Positions 53,108 to 63,417 are shown, counted from the first letter of the stretch. The stretch is DNA of 64,000 nt from Sarcina sp034439435 (GCF_034439435.1 NZ_JAPCKJ010000006.1:62001-126000); one strand, 5' to 3'. The notes: a model not told the origin generated them from the letters alone. Translations and numbers: made by a program.

Positions 53108-55463
53108 AGAACAAATTAAGAGAGGAATCGAAAGATACCTAAAAGTAAAGTATGGAAAGAGTTCAATTAAAGATGCTAAAGATTTTGAGGTGTTTAATGC
53201 ACTATCATTAACTCTTTTAGAAAACATTGTTGATGATTGGAATCATACAGAAGAGCTTTATGAGAAAGAAAAAAATGCATATTATTTCTCTGCTGAATAT
53301 TTAATGGGTAGAGCCTTAGGAAATAACTTAATAAGTTTAGGGCTTTATAATGAAGTAAAAGAAGTTTTAGATGAAATAGGATTTGATTTAAATAGAATTG
53401 AGGAAATAGAAGAGGATGCTGGGCTAGGAAATGGTGGTCTAGGAAGACTAGCAGCTTGTTTTATGGATTCAGGAGCTTCATTAGAAGTACCGCTAAAAGG
53501 CTATGGAATTAGATATAACAATGGTTTATTCTCTCAATATTTTGAAGATGGATTCCAAAAGGAAGATGTTGATAGCTGGTTAAAATATGGAGAACCTTGG
53601 AGTATAAGAAAAGAGGATGAATTTGTAACTGTTGATTTTGAAGATATGACAGTTAAAGCTATTCCATATGATACTCCTATAATAGGATATGCTAGTAAGA
53701 ATATAAATACTTTAAGATTATGGAAGTGTGAACCTGTAAAAGAATTTGACTTCAAATTATTTAATGAACAAAAATATGATGAAGCATTAGAACTTAAAAA
53801 TAGAGCTGAAGATATATCAAGAGTATTATATCCAAATGACTCAAATAGAGATGGTAAGTTATTAAGATTAAGACAACAATATTTCTTAGTAAGTGCATCA
53901 TTAAAAGATATAATAAGAAAGCATAAAGAAGTATTTGGAAACGTTACTGAAGATTTTGCAAAGCTTCATGCTGTTCAATTAAATGATACTCATCCAGTTT
54001 TAGCAATTCCAGAGCTTATAAGAATTCTTGTAGATGAAGAAGGATTCACTTTTGAAGAAGCTTACAATGTTGCTTCAAAAACTTTTGCTTATACAAACCA
54101 TACTATATTAGCAGAAGCTTTAGAAAAATGGGATGTTGATTTAATAGAAGAATTATTCCCAAGAATATTAGAAATAATTAAAAAAATAGATGCAGAGTTT
54201 ATAGTTAACTTAGAAGAAAAAGGATACTCAGAAGAGGAAATAGAAGAATTCAGAATAGTTAATGATGAAAAAGTTAGAATGGCTAACTTAGCAATACACG
54301 TAGGATTCGCCGTTAACGGTGTTGCACAATTACATACAGATATATTAAAAAACATTGAGCTTAAAAACTGGTATGAATTATATCCAGAGAAGTTCCAAAA
54401 CAAAACAAATGGAATAACTCCTAGAAGATGGTTAAGGTTATGTAACCAAGAATTATCAGCTTTAATAACTGAACTTTTAGGAAGTGAAGATTGGGTTAAA
54501 AACTTAGACTTATTAAAAGGATTAGAAAAATACAAAGATGATGAAGAAGTTCTAAAGAGATTTATGGAAATCAAGCACACTAAGAAAGAGCAATTAGCTG
54601 CATATATTAAAGAGCATGAAGGTGTGGAATTAGATCCAGATTCAATATTTGATATACAAATTAAGAGATTACATGAGTATAAGAGACAATTATTAAATAC
54701 TCTATATATCTTAGATTTATATTATAGATTAAAAGAAAATCCAGATATGGATATACCAAAAGTAACATTCATATATGGAGCAAAAGCTTTCCCAGGATAT
54801 AAGAGAGCTAAATCAATAGTTAAGTTAACAAATGAAGTTGCTAGACTTATAAACAATGATGAATCTATAAAAGGAAAAATAAAAGTTGTATTCGTAGAAA
54901 ACTATAGAGTTTCTTATGCAGAAAGATTATTCCCAGCAGCAGATGTATCAAAACAAATATCAACAGCTGGTAAAGAAGCATCAGGAACAGGTAATATGAA
55001 ATTCATGTTAAATGGAGCTCCAACTTTCGGTACTAACGATGGAGCTAATGTAGAAATTGTTAGAGAAAGTGGATTAGATAACAACTTTATATTTGGATTA
55101 GAAGTAGAAGAAATAGAAGAATTAAAAGGAAAATATGATCCAGTTGCTTACTATGAAGCTGATGAAGAATTAAAAAGAGTTTTAGATTCATTAGTTGATG
55201 GTACTTTTGATGATGGTGGTACTGGTGATTTCGAAGATCTTTATAACTCATTATTAGAAGAGGGAGATCAATATTTCTTATTAGCAGACTTTAAAGGATT
55301 TAAGGATACTGAAGAGAAAGTATTTGAGGCTTATAAAGATGAATTAGGATGGGCTAAGAAAGCATTTGAAAATACTTGTAATGCAGGTATGTTCTCAAGT
55401 GACAGAACAATACAAGAATATTGTGATGATATCTGGGGAATCAAAAAATGCACAAATAAATAA
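53100..55463 (+). CDS. glgP: glycogen/maltodextrin phosphorylase
   Basis: A 787-residue pyridoxal-phosphate enzyme that splits alpha-1,4-glucan with phosphate to glucose-1-phosphate. The PLP lysine is in GTGNMKF (about residue 634). LGNGGLGRLAACF and FAYTNHTILAEALEKW in part are family marks. The ATG overlaps malQ by eight bases. It is the last gene of the regulator-GH31-malQ-glgP unit. Confidence 0.95.
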   Translation: MNKEQIKRGIERYLKVKYGKSSIKDAKDFEVFNALSLTLLENIVDDWNHTEELYEKEKNAYYFSAEYLMGRALGNNLISLGLYNEVKEVLDEIGFDLNRIEEIEEDAGLGNGGLGRLAACFMDSGASLEVPLKGYGIRYNNGLFSQYFEDGFQKEDVDSWLKYGEPWSIRKEDEFVTVDFEDMTVKAIPYDTPIIGYASKNINTLRLWKCEPVKEFDFKLFNEQKYDEALELKNRAEDISRVLYPNDSNRDGKLLRLRQQYFLVSASLKDIIRKHKEVFGNVTEDFAKLHAVQLNDTHPVLAIPELIRILVDEEGFTFEEAYNVASKTFAYTNHTILAEALEKWDVDLIEELFPRILEIIKKIDAEFIVNLEEKGYSEEEIEEFRIVNDEKVRMANLAIHVGFAVNGVAQLHTDILKNIELKNWYELYPEKFQNKTNGITPRRWLRLCNQELSALITELLGSEDWVKNLDLLKGLEKYKDDEEVLKRFMEIKHTKKEQLAAYIKEHEGVELDPDSIFDIQIKRLHEYKRQLLNTLYILDLYYRLKENPDMDIPKVTFIYGAKAFPGYKRAKSIVKLTNEVARLINNDESIKGKIKVVFVENYRVSYAERLFPAADVSKQISTAGKEASGTGNMKFMLNGAPTFGTNDGANVEIVRESGLDNNFIFGLEVEEIEELKGKYDPVAYYEADEELKRVLDSLVDGTFDDGGTGDFEDLYNSLLEEGDQYFLLADFKGFKDTEEKVFEAYKDELGWAKKAFENTCNAGMFSSDRTIQEYCDDIWGIKKCTNK

Positions 55464-55521
55464 TAGGGCAAAAGCTTATTTAATAAGCATTCCAATATAT
55501 TCCCAAATATATTACTAAAAG

Positions 55522-55549
55522 GCCTATATTTCCTTAAGGAAATATAGGC
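55522..55549. other. 28-base perfect palindrome after glgP
   Basis: GCCTATATTTCC and GGAAATATAGGC flank TTAA. The palindrome can form a 12-bp hairpin. T residues follow only on the minus strand side (CCTTTTAG), so it might stop minus-strand transcripts or serve as a weak 3' end for glgP. Confidence 0.6.
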
Positions 55550-55560
55550 AATCATAGAAA

Positions 55561-55686
55561 ATGGCTTTGTTAAAACTTGAAAACTGAGTTAAAGTCCAAA
55601 TTAAAAATTTGGAGAGCTAAATTTTACACTTTTTATAAAAGCGTAAAATTTAAGCGGGTTTTAGGTTTTTAATGCAAAGCCTTTTC
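55561..55686 (+). ncRNA. candidate structured RNA, three-way junction
   Basis: GGCTTTG (55563-55569) pairs with CAAAGCC (55675-55681), and the arm continues imperfectly to about 55586/55655. Inside are two hairpins: CCAAATT with AATTTGG (55596-55612), and CTAAATTTTAC-type 10 bp plus 5 bp (55618-55652). The whole forms a three-way junction of about 120 bases, ending in TTTT. I match no known riboswitch or small RNA. It lies 185 bases before the debranching enzyme gene. Confidence 0.5.
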
Positions 55687-55871
55687 TAAATTTATAAAGT
55701 ATTTTTTATTAGGCTATGTTTAAAATAATGATTATTTTTTATTTAATTTTATTAGTTAGGTAAAATCAACATTTATTTGGTACATAGTTTTAAATTTATA
55801 TATAAGTTTAAAATTTATAAAGATTATAGCAAAAAGGGTACTTTAGGTATTAAAATAAGGGGTGGCAATTT

Positions 55872-57890
55872 ATGAAGTTTGGAAAAAAAGATTGGATTAG
55901 TTATGATAGAGGTATAGAAAAAGAATGGATGCTAACAAATGGCATAAGTGGATTTTGTGGAGGTACTGCTATTGGAGCAAACTGCAGAAAATATCATGGA
56001 TTATTATTAGCATGTACTAATTCACCAGAGGAAAGATATATGATTCTTTCTAATTTAAATGAAGAAATAAATATTGGTGGAAAGGTTCACCAGTTGAGTT
56101 CTTGTAAATATACAGATAAAATAGTTGATGGCTTTAATAATTTACAAGGATTTTATTATGATGGATTACCTCATTTTAGATTTTTTGTAGATGGAGTAGT
56201 TGTGGATAAAAAAGTTGCTATGGAATATGGAAAGAATACTGTAGTAATAGAATATGACATATTAAATGAAAGTAAAGAATCAAAAATAAACATTGAACCA
56301 CTAGTTACTTTTAGAAATCCAGGAGTATGTAGTGAACAAGAAAACTTAGAATTCAAAAAAACTGTGGATAAAGAAAAAATTGAACTTATTCCACAGCTAA
56401 AAGAGGACATAAACATAAGATTTTTAACTTATGGTGGAAAAATAATAGATAATTCAGGCAAAATTGTGGATAAAATTTATTATGATGTGGATAAAAGTAC
56501 AGGTGATAAGTTTGTGGATAAATGTTACGTTCCAGGAACTGTTGAAATAAATTTAAAACCTAATGAAAGAAAAAAAGTTTATTTACTTTGTACTATAGAG
56601 AAAGAAAATGATTTTGATTGTGAAAAAATAATAAAAAATGAAGAAGAAAGAATAAGAAAACTTAGAAATACATTTGATGATTCAAGAGTTTTGGCTAAGT
56701 ATCTTCCTATTGCAGCAGATCAATTTATAGTTAATAGAGAATCTATAAATGGAAAAACAATATTAGCAGGATATCCTTGGTTCTTAGATTGGGGAAGAGA
56801 TGCTATGATTGCCATTAATGGTGTAACGCTATCAACTGGTAGATTAGATGATGCTAAAGATATTATAAGAAGTTTTAGTTTATACGAGAAAGATGGACTA
56901 ATACCAAATATGTTCCCTGGAGAAGGAAAAGAACCACTTTATAATACTGTTGATGCTTCATTATGGTTTATAAATGCAGTTTATAATTATTTACTTTATA
57001 GCAATAACGATGAAGCAATAGAATTCGTTAAAAATGAAGTGTATGGAACAATAAAAAATATAATAAAGGCTTATAAAGAAGGAACTGAGTTCTCTATAAA
57101 AATGGATGAAGAGGATTCTTTAATAAATGCTGGTTCAGGTTTAGATCAAGTAACTTGGATGGATGTTAGAGTAAATGGAATAGTAGTTACTCCAAGACAT
57201 GGTAAGCCAGTTGAAATAAATGCTTTATGGTATAATGCTTTAAAAATAGCAGCTTTATTAAAAGATAAGTTTGAAAAAGAAGAAAATAATGAATATGAAG
57301 AGTTAGCGAAAAAAGTTAAATCTTCATTTGAAAAAGCTTTTTGGAATGAAGATGGTAAGTATCTTTATGATGTTGTAAATGATGAAGAAAAAGATTCAAG
57401 CTTAAGACCTAACCAAATTTGGGCTGTATCATTACCATTTACAATGTTAGATAGAAAAAAAGAAAAGTATGTTGTACAAAAAGTCTTTGAAGAGTTATAT
57501 ACACCTTATGGTTTAAGAAGCTTAAGTAGAGATCATAAGGATTATCATGGAATTTATATAGGAAAGCTTTTTGATAGAGATATGGCTTATCATCAAGGAA
57601 CAACATGGGGATTCCCACTAGGTGGATTTTTCACAGCCTATTGTAAGGTGAATGACTATTCTAAAGAAGCTGTTGAGTTAGTAGATTCTCTAATGAGGGA
57701 TATGGAAGATCACATACAAGATCAATGTTTAGGAAGTATTGCTGAAATTTTTGATGGTGATAATCCATATAAAGCTAGAGGATGTTATGCCCAAGCTTGG
57801 AGTGTTGGTGAAATGCTTAGAGTTTATTATGAAGATATATTAGGAAATAAGAAAAAATTAGAAAAAGCCCACAAAGATATATTTATATAA
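55872..57890 (+). CDS. glycogen debranching enzyme, GH133 type
   Basis: A 672-residue amylo-alpha-1,6-glucosidase of the bacterial/archaeal type. The N-terminal domain (about 1-260, KEWMLTNGISGFCGGTAIG in part) is followed by an alpha/alpha barrel with PWFLDWGRDAMIAI, NTVDASLWFINAVY and the end YHQGTTWGFPLGGF. It removes branch points left by glgP. GGGGTGG precedes the ATG. It stands alone between a possible structured RNA and a terminator. Confidence 0.9.
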   Translation: MKFGKKDWISYDRGIEKEWMLTNGISGFCGGTAIGANCRKYHGLLLACTNSPEERYMILSNLNEEINIGGKVHQLSSCKYTDKIVDGFNNLQGFYYDGLPHFRFFVDGVVVDKKVAMEYGKNTVVIEYDILNESKESKINIEPLVTFRNPGVCSEQENLEFKKTVDKEKIELIPQLKEDINIRFLTYGGKIIDNSGKIVDKIYYDVDKSTGDKFVDKCYVPGTVEINLKPNERKKVYLLCTIEKENDFDCEKIIKNEEERIRKLRNTFDDSRVLAKYLPIAADQFIVNRESINGKTILAGYPWFLDWGRDAMIAINGVTLSTGRLDDAKDIIRSFSLYEKDGLIPNMFPGEGKEPLYNTVDASLWFINAVYNYLLYSNNDEAIEFVKNEVYGTIKNIIKAYKEGTEFSIKMDEEDSLINAGSGLDQVTWMDVRVNGIVVTPRHGKPVEINALWYNALKIAALLKDKFEKEENNEYEELAKKVKSSFEKAFWNEDGKYLYDVVNDEEKDSSLRPNQIWAVSLPFTMLDRKKEKYVVQKVFEELYTPYGLRSLSRDHKDYHGIYIGKLFDRDMAYHQGTTWGFPLGGFFTAYCKVNDYSKEAVELVDSLMRDMEDHIQDQCLGSIAEIFDGDNPYKARGCYAQAWSVGEMLRVYYEDILGNKKKLEKAHKDIFI

Positions 57891-57897
57891 ATGTTTT

Positions 57898-57931
57898 GCT
57901 AGAGATTAATTTTATAATCTCTAGCTTTTTT
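57898..57931 (+). terminator. terminator of the debranching enzyme gene
   Basis: GCTAGAGATTA pairs with TAATCTCTAGC (11 bp, six-base loop), followed by six T. Confidence 0.93.
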
Positions 57932-58006
57932 GATTTTTTGTAATTATTAAGTTCTAACTTTTGGGATATAATTAAAGGAAGAACTTAACATAAAGGAGCG
58001 ATAGGT

Positions 58007-58846
58007 GTGAGAACATCATTAAACATAGAAAATCAAATTAATATGATATCTGAAATGAGAGGAGACTCTGTATTTCAAGTTTTAGAATATGATAGTTTAA
58101 GAGGAGGAAACTCTTTAGATCTTGCGATCAAGTTAAACCAAATGAGAGAGGCTAATATAAAGCTTAGACAGGTAAGAATTATATTAGAAGACAGTTCTGT
58201 AAAGATAGAAAAAGGGGCTTTAAGTTATATGAGAGGCCCGATATCTATGAAAAATAAGATTGGTGGACCAATAGGGTTAGGTAAAAAGTTTTTTACTAGT
58301 AAAGTTACTGGAGAGAGTACTTTTAAGCCTAGATATGATGGAACAGGAGATATATTTTTAGAGCCTTCTTTTGGACATTATGCATTAATTGAATTAGAAG
58401 ATGATGAGATAATAGTTGACGATGGATTGTTTTATGCTTGTGAAAGTAGTGTTGAAATAACAGCTCATATGAATAAGTCACTATCATCTATGGTTTTAGG
58501 AAATGAAGGTATATTTCAAACAAAACTTTCAGGAGAAGGAATAGTAGTTTTAGAAATACCAGTACCTGAAGAAGAAATATTTAAATGTAAGATAAATAAT
58601 GATGTTTTAAAAGTTGATGGTAACTTTGCAGTTTTAAGAACTGGAGATATTGAATTTACAGTTGAGAAGTCATCTAAATCTTTAGTATCTACAGCTACTG
58701 GTGGGGAAGGTCTTTTAAATGTGTTTAGAGGAACAGGAGAGGTATGGTTAATACCAACTAAATCTGTTTATGAAAAGCTTGAGCATGGATGGGATTCACT
58801 AAGACCTTTAACAGACCCAAGTGGTAGTTCAAATACTGAAGTATAA
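58007..58846 (+). CDS. AIM24 family protein
   Basis: A 279-residue protein of the AIM24/TIGR00266 family, made of beta-strands, with GALSYMRGPISM and GTGDIFLEPSFGHY as marks. The name comes from yeast mitochondria; the bacterial function is not known. The start is GTG after AAGGAGCGATAG. The gene is monocistronic as far as I can see. Confidence 0.82.
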   Translation: MRTSLNIENQINMISEMRGDSVFQVLEYDSLRGGNSLDLAIKLNQMREANIKLRQVRIILEDSSVKIEKGALSYMRGPISMKNKIGGPIGLGKKFFTSKVTGESTFKPRYDGTGDIFLEPSFGHYALIELEDDEIIVDDGLFYACESSVEITAHMNKSLSSMVLGNEGIFQTKLSGEGIVVLEIPVPEEEIFKCKINNDVLKVDGNFAVLRTGDIEFTVEKSSKSLVSTATGGEGLLNVFRGTGEVWLIPTKSVYEKLEHGWDSLRPLTDPSGSSNTEV

Positions 58847-59059
58847 TTTACTTATAATATAAGTATTTAAATGACTATTACTAAAGAAATATATTCAAAT
58901 TAAAATTCACTAAAGTTTAGATATATTAAACTAACTCTATTGCAAGTATTATTTTCTTTATTATAATAAAGAGATATAATTAATTTGTTAAAGAATTTAA
59001 AATATATTTGATTTTTATAGAGTTATATTAATATACAAGTAGTTAAAGGAGAAGATTAT

Positions 59060-59362
59060 ATGAATGGAGTGCAATCTAAACTAAAAAGTAAGGATTTAGA
59101 TTTTTTATTTGAGGCTATATTAAAATTAGAGGATATAAATGAATGCTATAGCTTTTTCGAGGATATATGTACAATTTCAGAATTAAAAGCACTAGCTCAA
59201 AGATTGCATGTTGCAAGAATGCTTAGAGATAAGAAGACATACACTGAAATTGCCGATGAAACTAAGGCATCAACAGCAACTATAAGTAGAGTAAATAGAT
59301 GTCTAAACTATGGAGCAGATGGGTACAATGCCATACTAGATAGGTTAGAAGAAAGTAAATAG
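59060..59362 (+). CDS. YerC/YecD TrpR-related protein
   Basis: A 100-residue helical protein of the TrpR/YerC group with a helix-turn-helix in TYTEIADETKASTATISRV in part (about residues 60-80). It is probably a DNA-binding regulator of unknown target. AAAGGAGAAG precedes the ATG. A DUF1540 gene follows 79 bases on. Confidence 0.88.
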   Translation: MNGVQSKLKSKDLDFLFEAILKLEDINECYSFFEDICTISELKALAQRLHVARMLRDKKTYTEIADETKASTATISRVNRCLNYGADGYNAILDRLEESK

Positions 59363-59441
59363 GTGTAAAAATCACATTAGGAATAATGTAGTGAAGAAAA
59401 GACATACTAATATCAACTAAATATTTAAGGAGGTATATAGT

Positions 59442-59759
59442 ATGCCAAATTTAAAATGTGGAGTAGATAACTGTACATATAATCAAAATGATATGTGTTC
59501 ATTAAACACAATAAAAGTAAATGGTTCCTTTGCTAAGCAATCAGAAACAACTTGTTGTGGAAGCTTTGTTGAAAAAGGTGGATTTACTAATGCTGCTGTT
59601 GATGTTGGAGAAGCTGAACCAGCAACTAGTGTTGATTGTGAAGCAGAAAAATGTTGTCACAATAAAGATTGTAAATGCCATGCAGAAAGCATAGATATTT
59701 CTGGTGATTATGCACAAAATCAAGAAAGCACAAATTGTGCAACTTTTAAACCTGAATAA
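59442..59759 (+). CDS. DUF1540 protein (two copies)
   Basis: A 105-residue protein with two DUF1540 cysteine modules, residues 4-42 (CGVDNCTYNQNDMCSLNTI in part) and about 64-102. Each has four cysteines, suggesting metal binding. Function unknown; DUF1540 genes are common in spore formers. AAGGAGGTATA precedes the ATG. Confidence 0.88.
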   Translation: MPNLKCGVDNCTYNQNDMCSLNTIKVNGSFAKQSETTCCGSFVEKGGFTNAAVDVGEAEPATSVDCEAEKCCHNKDCKCHAESIDISGDYAQNQESTNCATFKPE

Positions 59760-59788
59760 TTAAGTTATATTAACTTTGCTAATTGAGA

Positions 59789-59818
59789 AAGAAGACTATA
59801 TAAGTTAGTCTTCTTTTT
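59789..59818 (+). terminator. terminator of the DUF1540 gene
   Basis: AAGAAGACTA pairs with TAGTCTTCTT (10 bp, seven-base loop), followed by T residues. Confidence 0.92.
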
Positions 59819-60004
59819 ATATAAAATAATTAAATTAATACGAAAAAAAGCAGACAAGCTATCTGATTACGATTTACATGTATACTATAATAAAAATATA
59901 AGCATAGAAAAGCCTAAAATATTTCTACATATTATTTATATATTTCTTTTATATAAATAATATACAAATAGAAAATCTAAAATATTTAGTAAGAGGTGTA
60001 AATT

Positions 60005-60697
60005 TTGAATATATTATTAGTTGATGATGAAGAAAAAATAGTAGAGGTCTTAGAAGCCTATTTAAAGAAAGAAGGATTTAATGTTTTTTCTTGTAGTAAT
60101 GGAGAAGAGGCTTTAAAAATATTCGAAAATAATAATATAGATCTGATTCTTTTAGATCTTATGCTTCCAGATTTAAGTGGAGAGGAAGTTTGTAAAGTAA
60201 TAAGAGAGAAGAGTTGTGTTCCAATAATAATGATAACTGCAAAGACTGAAGAAGAGGAGTTGTTAGAAGGTTTTGATATTGGAGCTGATGACTATGTTAC
60301 TAAGCCTTTTAGTGTTAAACAATTAATAGCTAGAATAAAGGCCATTATTAGAAGAAGTATTAATTGTCCAAAAGAAGAAAGTGATAGTTTAATTTTTGAT
60401 AATGGAGAATTAAAGATTAATGCAAATACAATGGAAGTTTGGGTAAGAGGAGAATTAATAACTCTTACATCCACAGAATTTAATATACTTCTTTGCTTAA
60501 GTAGATATCCAAAGAAGATATTTACTAGAGATGAAATACTTGAGTTAGTTTTAGGTGATAAAAGTGATAGTTTTGATAGAGTCATAGACTCTCATATAAA
60601 AAATTTAAGAGGTAAAATAGAAGAGAATACAAGAAAACCTAAGTTTATAGTAACTGTATATGGGGTGGGGTATAAGTTTGAAGGTAAGAAGATATAA
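60005..60697 (+). CDS. OmpR/PhoB-family response regulator
   Basis: A 230-residue regulator with receiver (DDEEK, phospho-acceptor in LILLDLMLPD, YVTKPFS) and winged-helix domain (LTSTEFNILLCL). The start is TTG, six bases after AGAGGTG. Its last 20 bases overlap the kinase gene, so the pair is coupled. The overall look is of the BaeR/PhoB group; targets unknown. Confidence 0.92.
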   Translation: MNILLVDDEEKIVEVLEAYLKKEGFNVFSCSNGEEALKIFENNNIDLILLDLMLPDLSGEEVCKVIREKSCVPIIMITAKTEEEELLEGFDIGADDYVTKPFSVKQLIARIKAIIRRSINCPKEESDSLIFDNGELKINANTMEVWVRGELITLTSTEFNILLCLSRYPKKIFTRDEILELVLGDKSDSFDRVIDSHIKNLRGKIEENTRKPKFIVTVYGVGYKFEGKKI

Positions 60698-62072
60698 GAG
60701 TTTAAACTTTAAGGTAATAGTTCCTTCTATAGCTATTATAATAATTGCTACATTGCTTACTGTATTTGTATCAAAGTTTTATTTTGATAAAAAATTTGGA
60801 GATTATGTTATGGTTAAAAATCAAAATACAGTACAAAATATTTTGATTGATTTAGGTGAGCAATATTCTAATGGTAAGTGGAATTATCAAAATTTAGAAA
60901 AGATAAGTTATGATGCCTTAAACAAAGGAATTATAGTTGCCTTATATGATAAGGAAGATCAAGAGGTAATTAATATAGAGAAAAACTCTAAAGAGAAATG
61001 TAATAAGGTTATGAATTTTATAAAAAGTTCTATGGAAGGGAAATATGGTTCTACTACAAGTCAATTTGAGCCAGTATATTATCCTTTAATCAAAAATGGA
61101 GAAAAAATAGGGGAAGTTAGAGTTAAATTTTATGGTCCTATTTTTTATATGGAGGATGAATTAGTGTTCTTGGATATGGTAAATAATATTATTTTAAGTA
61201 TTGGAGCATTATTAATCTTGGCCTTTACTATAATAGGCTTTATAATTTCAAAATCTATAACAAAACCAATAAATAAGCTTATGATAAAAGCAAAATATAT
61301 TTCAAATGGAGATTATGATAAAAAAATTGATATAAATACAGATATTTTAGAGATTAATGATTTAATAAATTCTATAAATAATCTTTCACAGAGCATAAAG
61401 GAACAGGAGAACATAAGAAAAAGGCTTACAGGAGATATTTCTCATGAATTAAAAACACCTTTAACAAATATACAATCACATTTAGAGGCTATGATAGATG
61501 GAATATGGGAACCTACAGAGAAAAGGCTTATGAGCGTCAAAGAGGAAGCAGAAAGACTAACTTCTTTAGTTAGTGATATGCAAAAGCTTAATAAATATGA
61601 TGAGGCTTCTATGAAGATAAAAAAAGATCTTGTTAATATAAGTGATGTAATTTGTTTTGTAGTATTTCAATTTTCTAATTTAGCCAAGAGTAAAAAAATA
61701 AAAATTAAATACGAAAAAAATAATATTCAGATATATTGTGATAAAGATAAAATAACTCAAGCTTTAGTAAATATTCTTTCAAATGCCATTAGGTACTCTA
61801 ATGAAGGAAGTACTATAGTTATAGAGGAGAAACTAAACGATGATAAGTTGAGTATATCTATAGAAGATGAAGGAATAGGTATTTCGAAAGAAGATTTACA
61901 ATATGTATTTGAAAGGTTTTATAGAGCAGATAAATCAAGGACAAGAGCTACTGGGGGAACTGGTATAGGGTTAACCATAGTTAAGTCTATAGTATCTTCT
62001 CATGGTGGAGAAGTAAGAGTACAAAGTAAATTAGGAAAGGGAAGTAAATTTACAATAATACTTCCTAAATAA
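60678..62072 (+). CDS. sensor histidine kinase with HAMP domain
   Basis: A kinase of about 464 residues. Two membrane helices (about 14-35 and 165-188) flank an extracellular sensor, followed by HAMP, the H-box GDISHELKTPLT, N-box LSNAIRYSNEG, and intact G1/G2 boxes (EDEGIGI, GGTGIGLTI). BaeS-like in layout. I prefer TTG 60678 since GGGTGGGG lies seven bases upstream; ATG 60660 would add six residues. Paired with the preceding regulator. Confidence 0.9.
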   Translation: MKVRRYKSLNFKVIVPSIAIIIIATLLTVFVSKFYFDKKFGDYVMVKNQNTVQNILIDLGEQYSNGKWNYQNLEKISYDALNKGIIVALYDKEDQEVINIEKNSKEKCNKVMNFIKSSMEGKYGSTTSQFEPVYYPLIKNGEKIGEVRVKFYGPIFYMEDELVFLDMVNNIILSIGALLILAFTIIGFIISKSITKPINKLMIKAKYISNGDYDKKIDINTDILEINDLINSINNLSQSIKEQENIRKRLTGDISHELKTPLTNIQSHLEAMIDGIWEPTEKRLMSVKEEAERLTSLVSDMQKLNKYDEASMKIKKDLVNISDVICFVVFQFSNLAKSKKIKIKYEKNNIQIYCDKDKITQALVNILSNAIRYSNEGSTIVIEEKLNDDKLSISIEDEGIGISKEDLQYVFERFYRADKSRTRATGGTGIGLTIVKSIVSSHGGEVRVQSKLGKGSKFTIILPK

Positions 62073-62083
62073 AGTTATAAAAG

Positions 62084-62122
62084 AAGCTTACTAACTAATA
62101 CTTTGTTAGTAAGCTTTAAATT
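62084..62122. terminator. bidirectional terminator
   Basis: AAGCTTACTAAC pairs with GTTAGTAAGCTT (12 bp, nine-base loop), with T-rich flanks on both strands. It separates the converging kinase and DUF349 genes. Confidence 0.9.
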
Positions 62123-62124
62123 TT

Positions 62125-63417
62125 TTATTTTAAGTCATTTAATTCAGTTCTTATTTCATGCATTTCATTTTGAACTTCTTTGACTTTAGCCTTATTACTT
62201 TCAATTCTACCTTTAATATCCTCAACTATTTCTTGGTATTTTTCAATAGTTTCTAATGAGTTGTTTCCAGGTCTAACATTGAATAATCTGTTAGTGAAGT
62301 CAGAAAGTCTTTCTTCGTCTTGGCTAATATATTTCTTTAACTTTTTAACAAATTCATCTTTGTTTTTAAGTAATCCATTTAAGAAGTCTCTTTGTTTATT
62401 AGCTCTAGCAGCATTTATATTATCAAAATATTCTTGTCTAGCAGCATAGAATCCGTCTCTTATTTCTTTGAATTCATTTATAAGTTTTTCATTTTCTTCT
62501 TTTCCGCAGAATCCTATTTTAAAGAATTCATCACTTATTTCTTTTACTTTAGCTGAAGCTTCTTTCCAGCTATCATTTTCATATAATTTCTTTAACTCTT
62601 CTATAAGAGCTGTTCTCTTTTCGATATTAACTTTATTTTTAGCTTTTAAAGCATCGAAGAATTCTTGTCTCTTAGCAAAGAAAGCATCTTTAGCTTCTTT
62701 GTAACCTTGAGATATTTCTTCATTTCCTTCTTTTCCAGAGAAGCCTATTCCTTTAAATTCTTCACAAAGAGCATTAAACTTTTCAGTAGCTTCTTTCCAG
62801 TTTTCATTGTTAACTAAAGCCTTAAGCTCAGCAATGATTTCTCTTTTTCTTTCAGCTTTATTTACGAATTCTTCTTTTAAGCCTTCCATAGCAGCTTTTC
62901 TACTTTCTTGAGCGGCATTTCTAGCAGCTTTAAATCTATTGAATAATTCAGTATTTACTTCTTTGCCTGCAAAGCCTAAAGCATAGAATTCCTCAGATAA
63001 AGATTTAGATAGCATATCTCCAGCTTTTATATCATTTGTATAAACTAAAGCTTCAAGTCTTTTTATAACATCTTCTTTTTTGGCAGCATTTTCTTTGAAA
63101 CCTTCGTTAGCTTTTTCAAAGAATGCTTTTCTAGCATTGTAAAACTCATTTTTAGCTTCTCTTAATTCACTTTTAAGAGTATTCTCAGCTTCTTGGTCAT
63201 AGTAATAAATATTGTTAAACTCTTCTAAAAGAGAGTTGAATTCTTTATTAGCTTCTTTCCAATTTTGAGCGTTTTTTGCTAAGCTTTTAATTTTCTCAAT
63301 TACCTCTTTTTTTCTTTTACAAGAATTTTCTTCTTCAGCAGCTAAAGCTTTTGCAAAATCTTCTGTTTCTATAGGATTTTTATTTTCATCTATGTAATTA
63401 GATTCATTAGTTGTCAT
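62125..63417 (-). CDS. DUF349 repeat protein
   Basis: A 430-residue helical, charged protein with about four DUF349 repeats of roughly 75 residues, each with a WKEA or similar start and a GF.GKE. turn. A C-terminal coiled coil follows (about 370-430). The function is not established. AAAGGGG lies about seven bases before the ATG. The first repeat is most diverged (YYYDQEAEN in place of GF.GKE). Confidence 0.85.
   Translation of the reverse strand: MTTNESNYIDENKNPIETEDFAKALAAEEENSCKRKKEVIEKIKSLAKNAQNWKEANKEFNSLLEEFNNIYYYDQEAENTLKSELREAKNEFYNARKAFFEKANEGFKENAAKKEDVIKRLEALVYTNDIKAGDMLSKSLSEEFYALGFAGKEVNTELFNRFKAARNAAQESRKAAMEGLKEEFVNKAERKREIIAELKALVNNENWKEATEKFNALCEEFKGIGFSGKEGNEEISQGYKEAKDAFFAKRQEFFDALKAKNKVNIEKRTALIEELKKLYENDSWKEASAKVKEISDEFFKIGFCGKEENEKLINEFKEIRDGFYAARQEYFDNINAARANKQRDFLNGLLKNKDEFVKKLKKYISQDEERLSDFTNRLFNVRPGNNSLETIEKYQEIVEDIKGRIESNKAKVKEVQNEMHEIRTELNDLK

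Noticed and set aside
54089..54580. Minus-strand frame of 163 codons inside glgP
   Set aside because: No start signal or family match; glgP is continuous and well conserved on the plus strand.
55561..55686. T-box or other known riboswitch in front of the debranching gene
   Set aside because: No AGGGTGG T-box core or other known aptamer sequence is present; kept only as an unassigned structured RNA.
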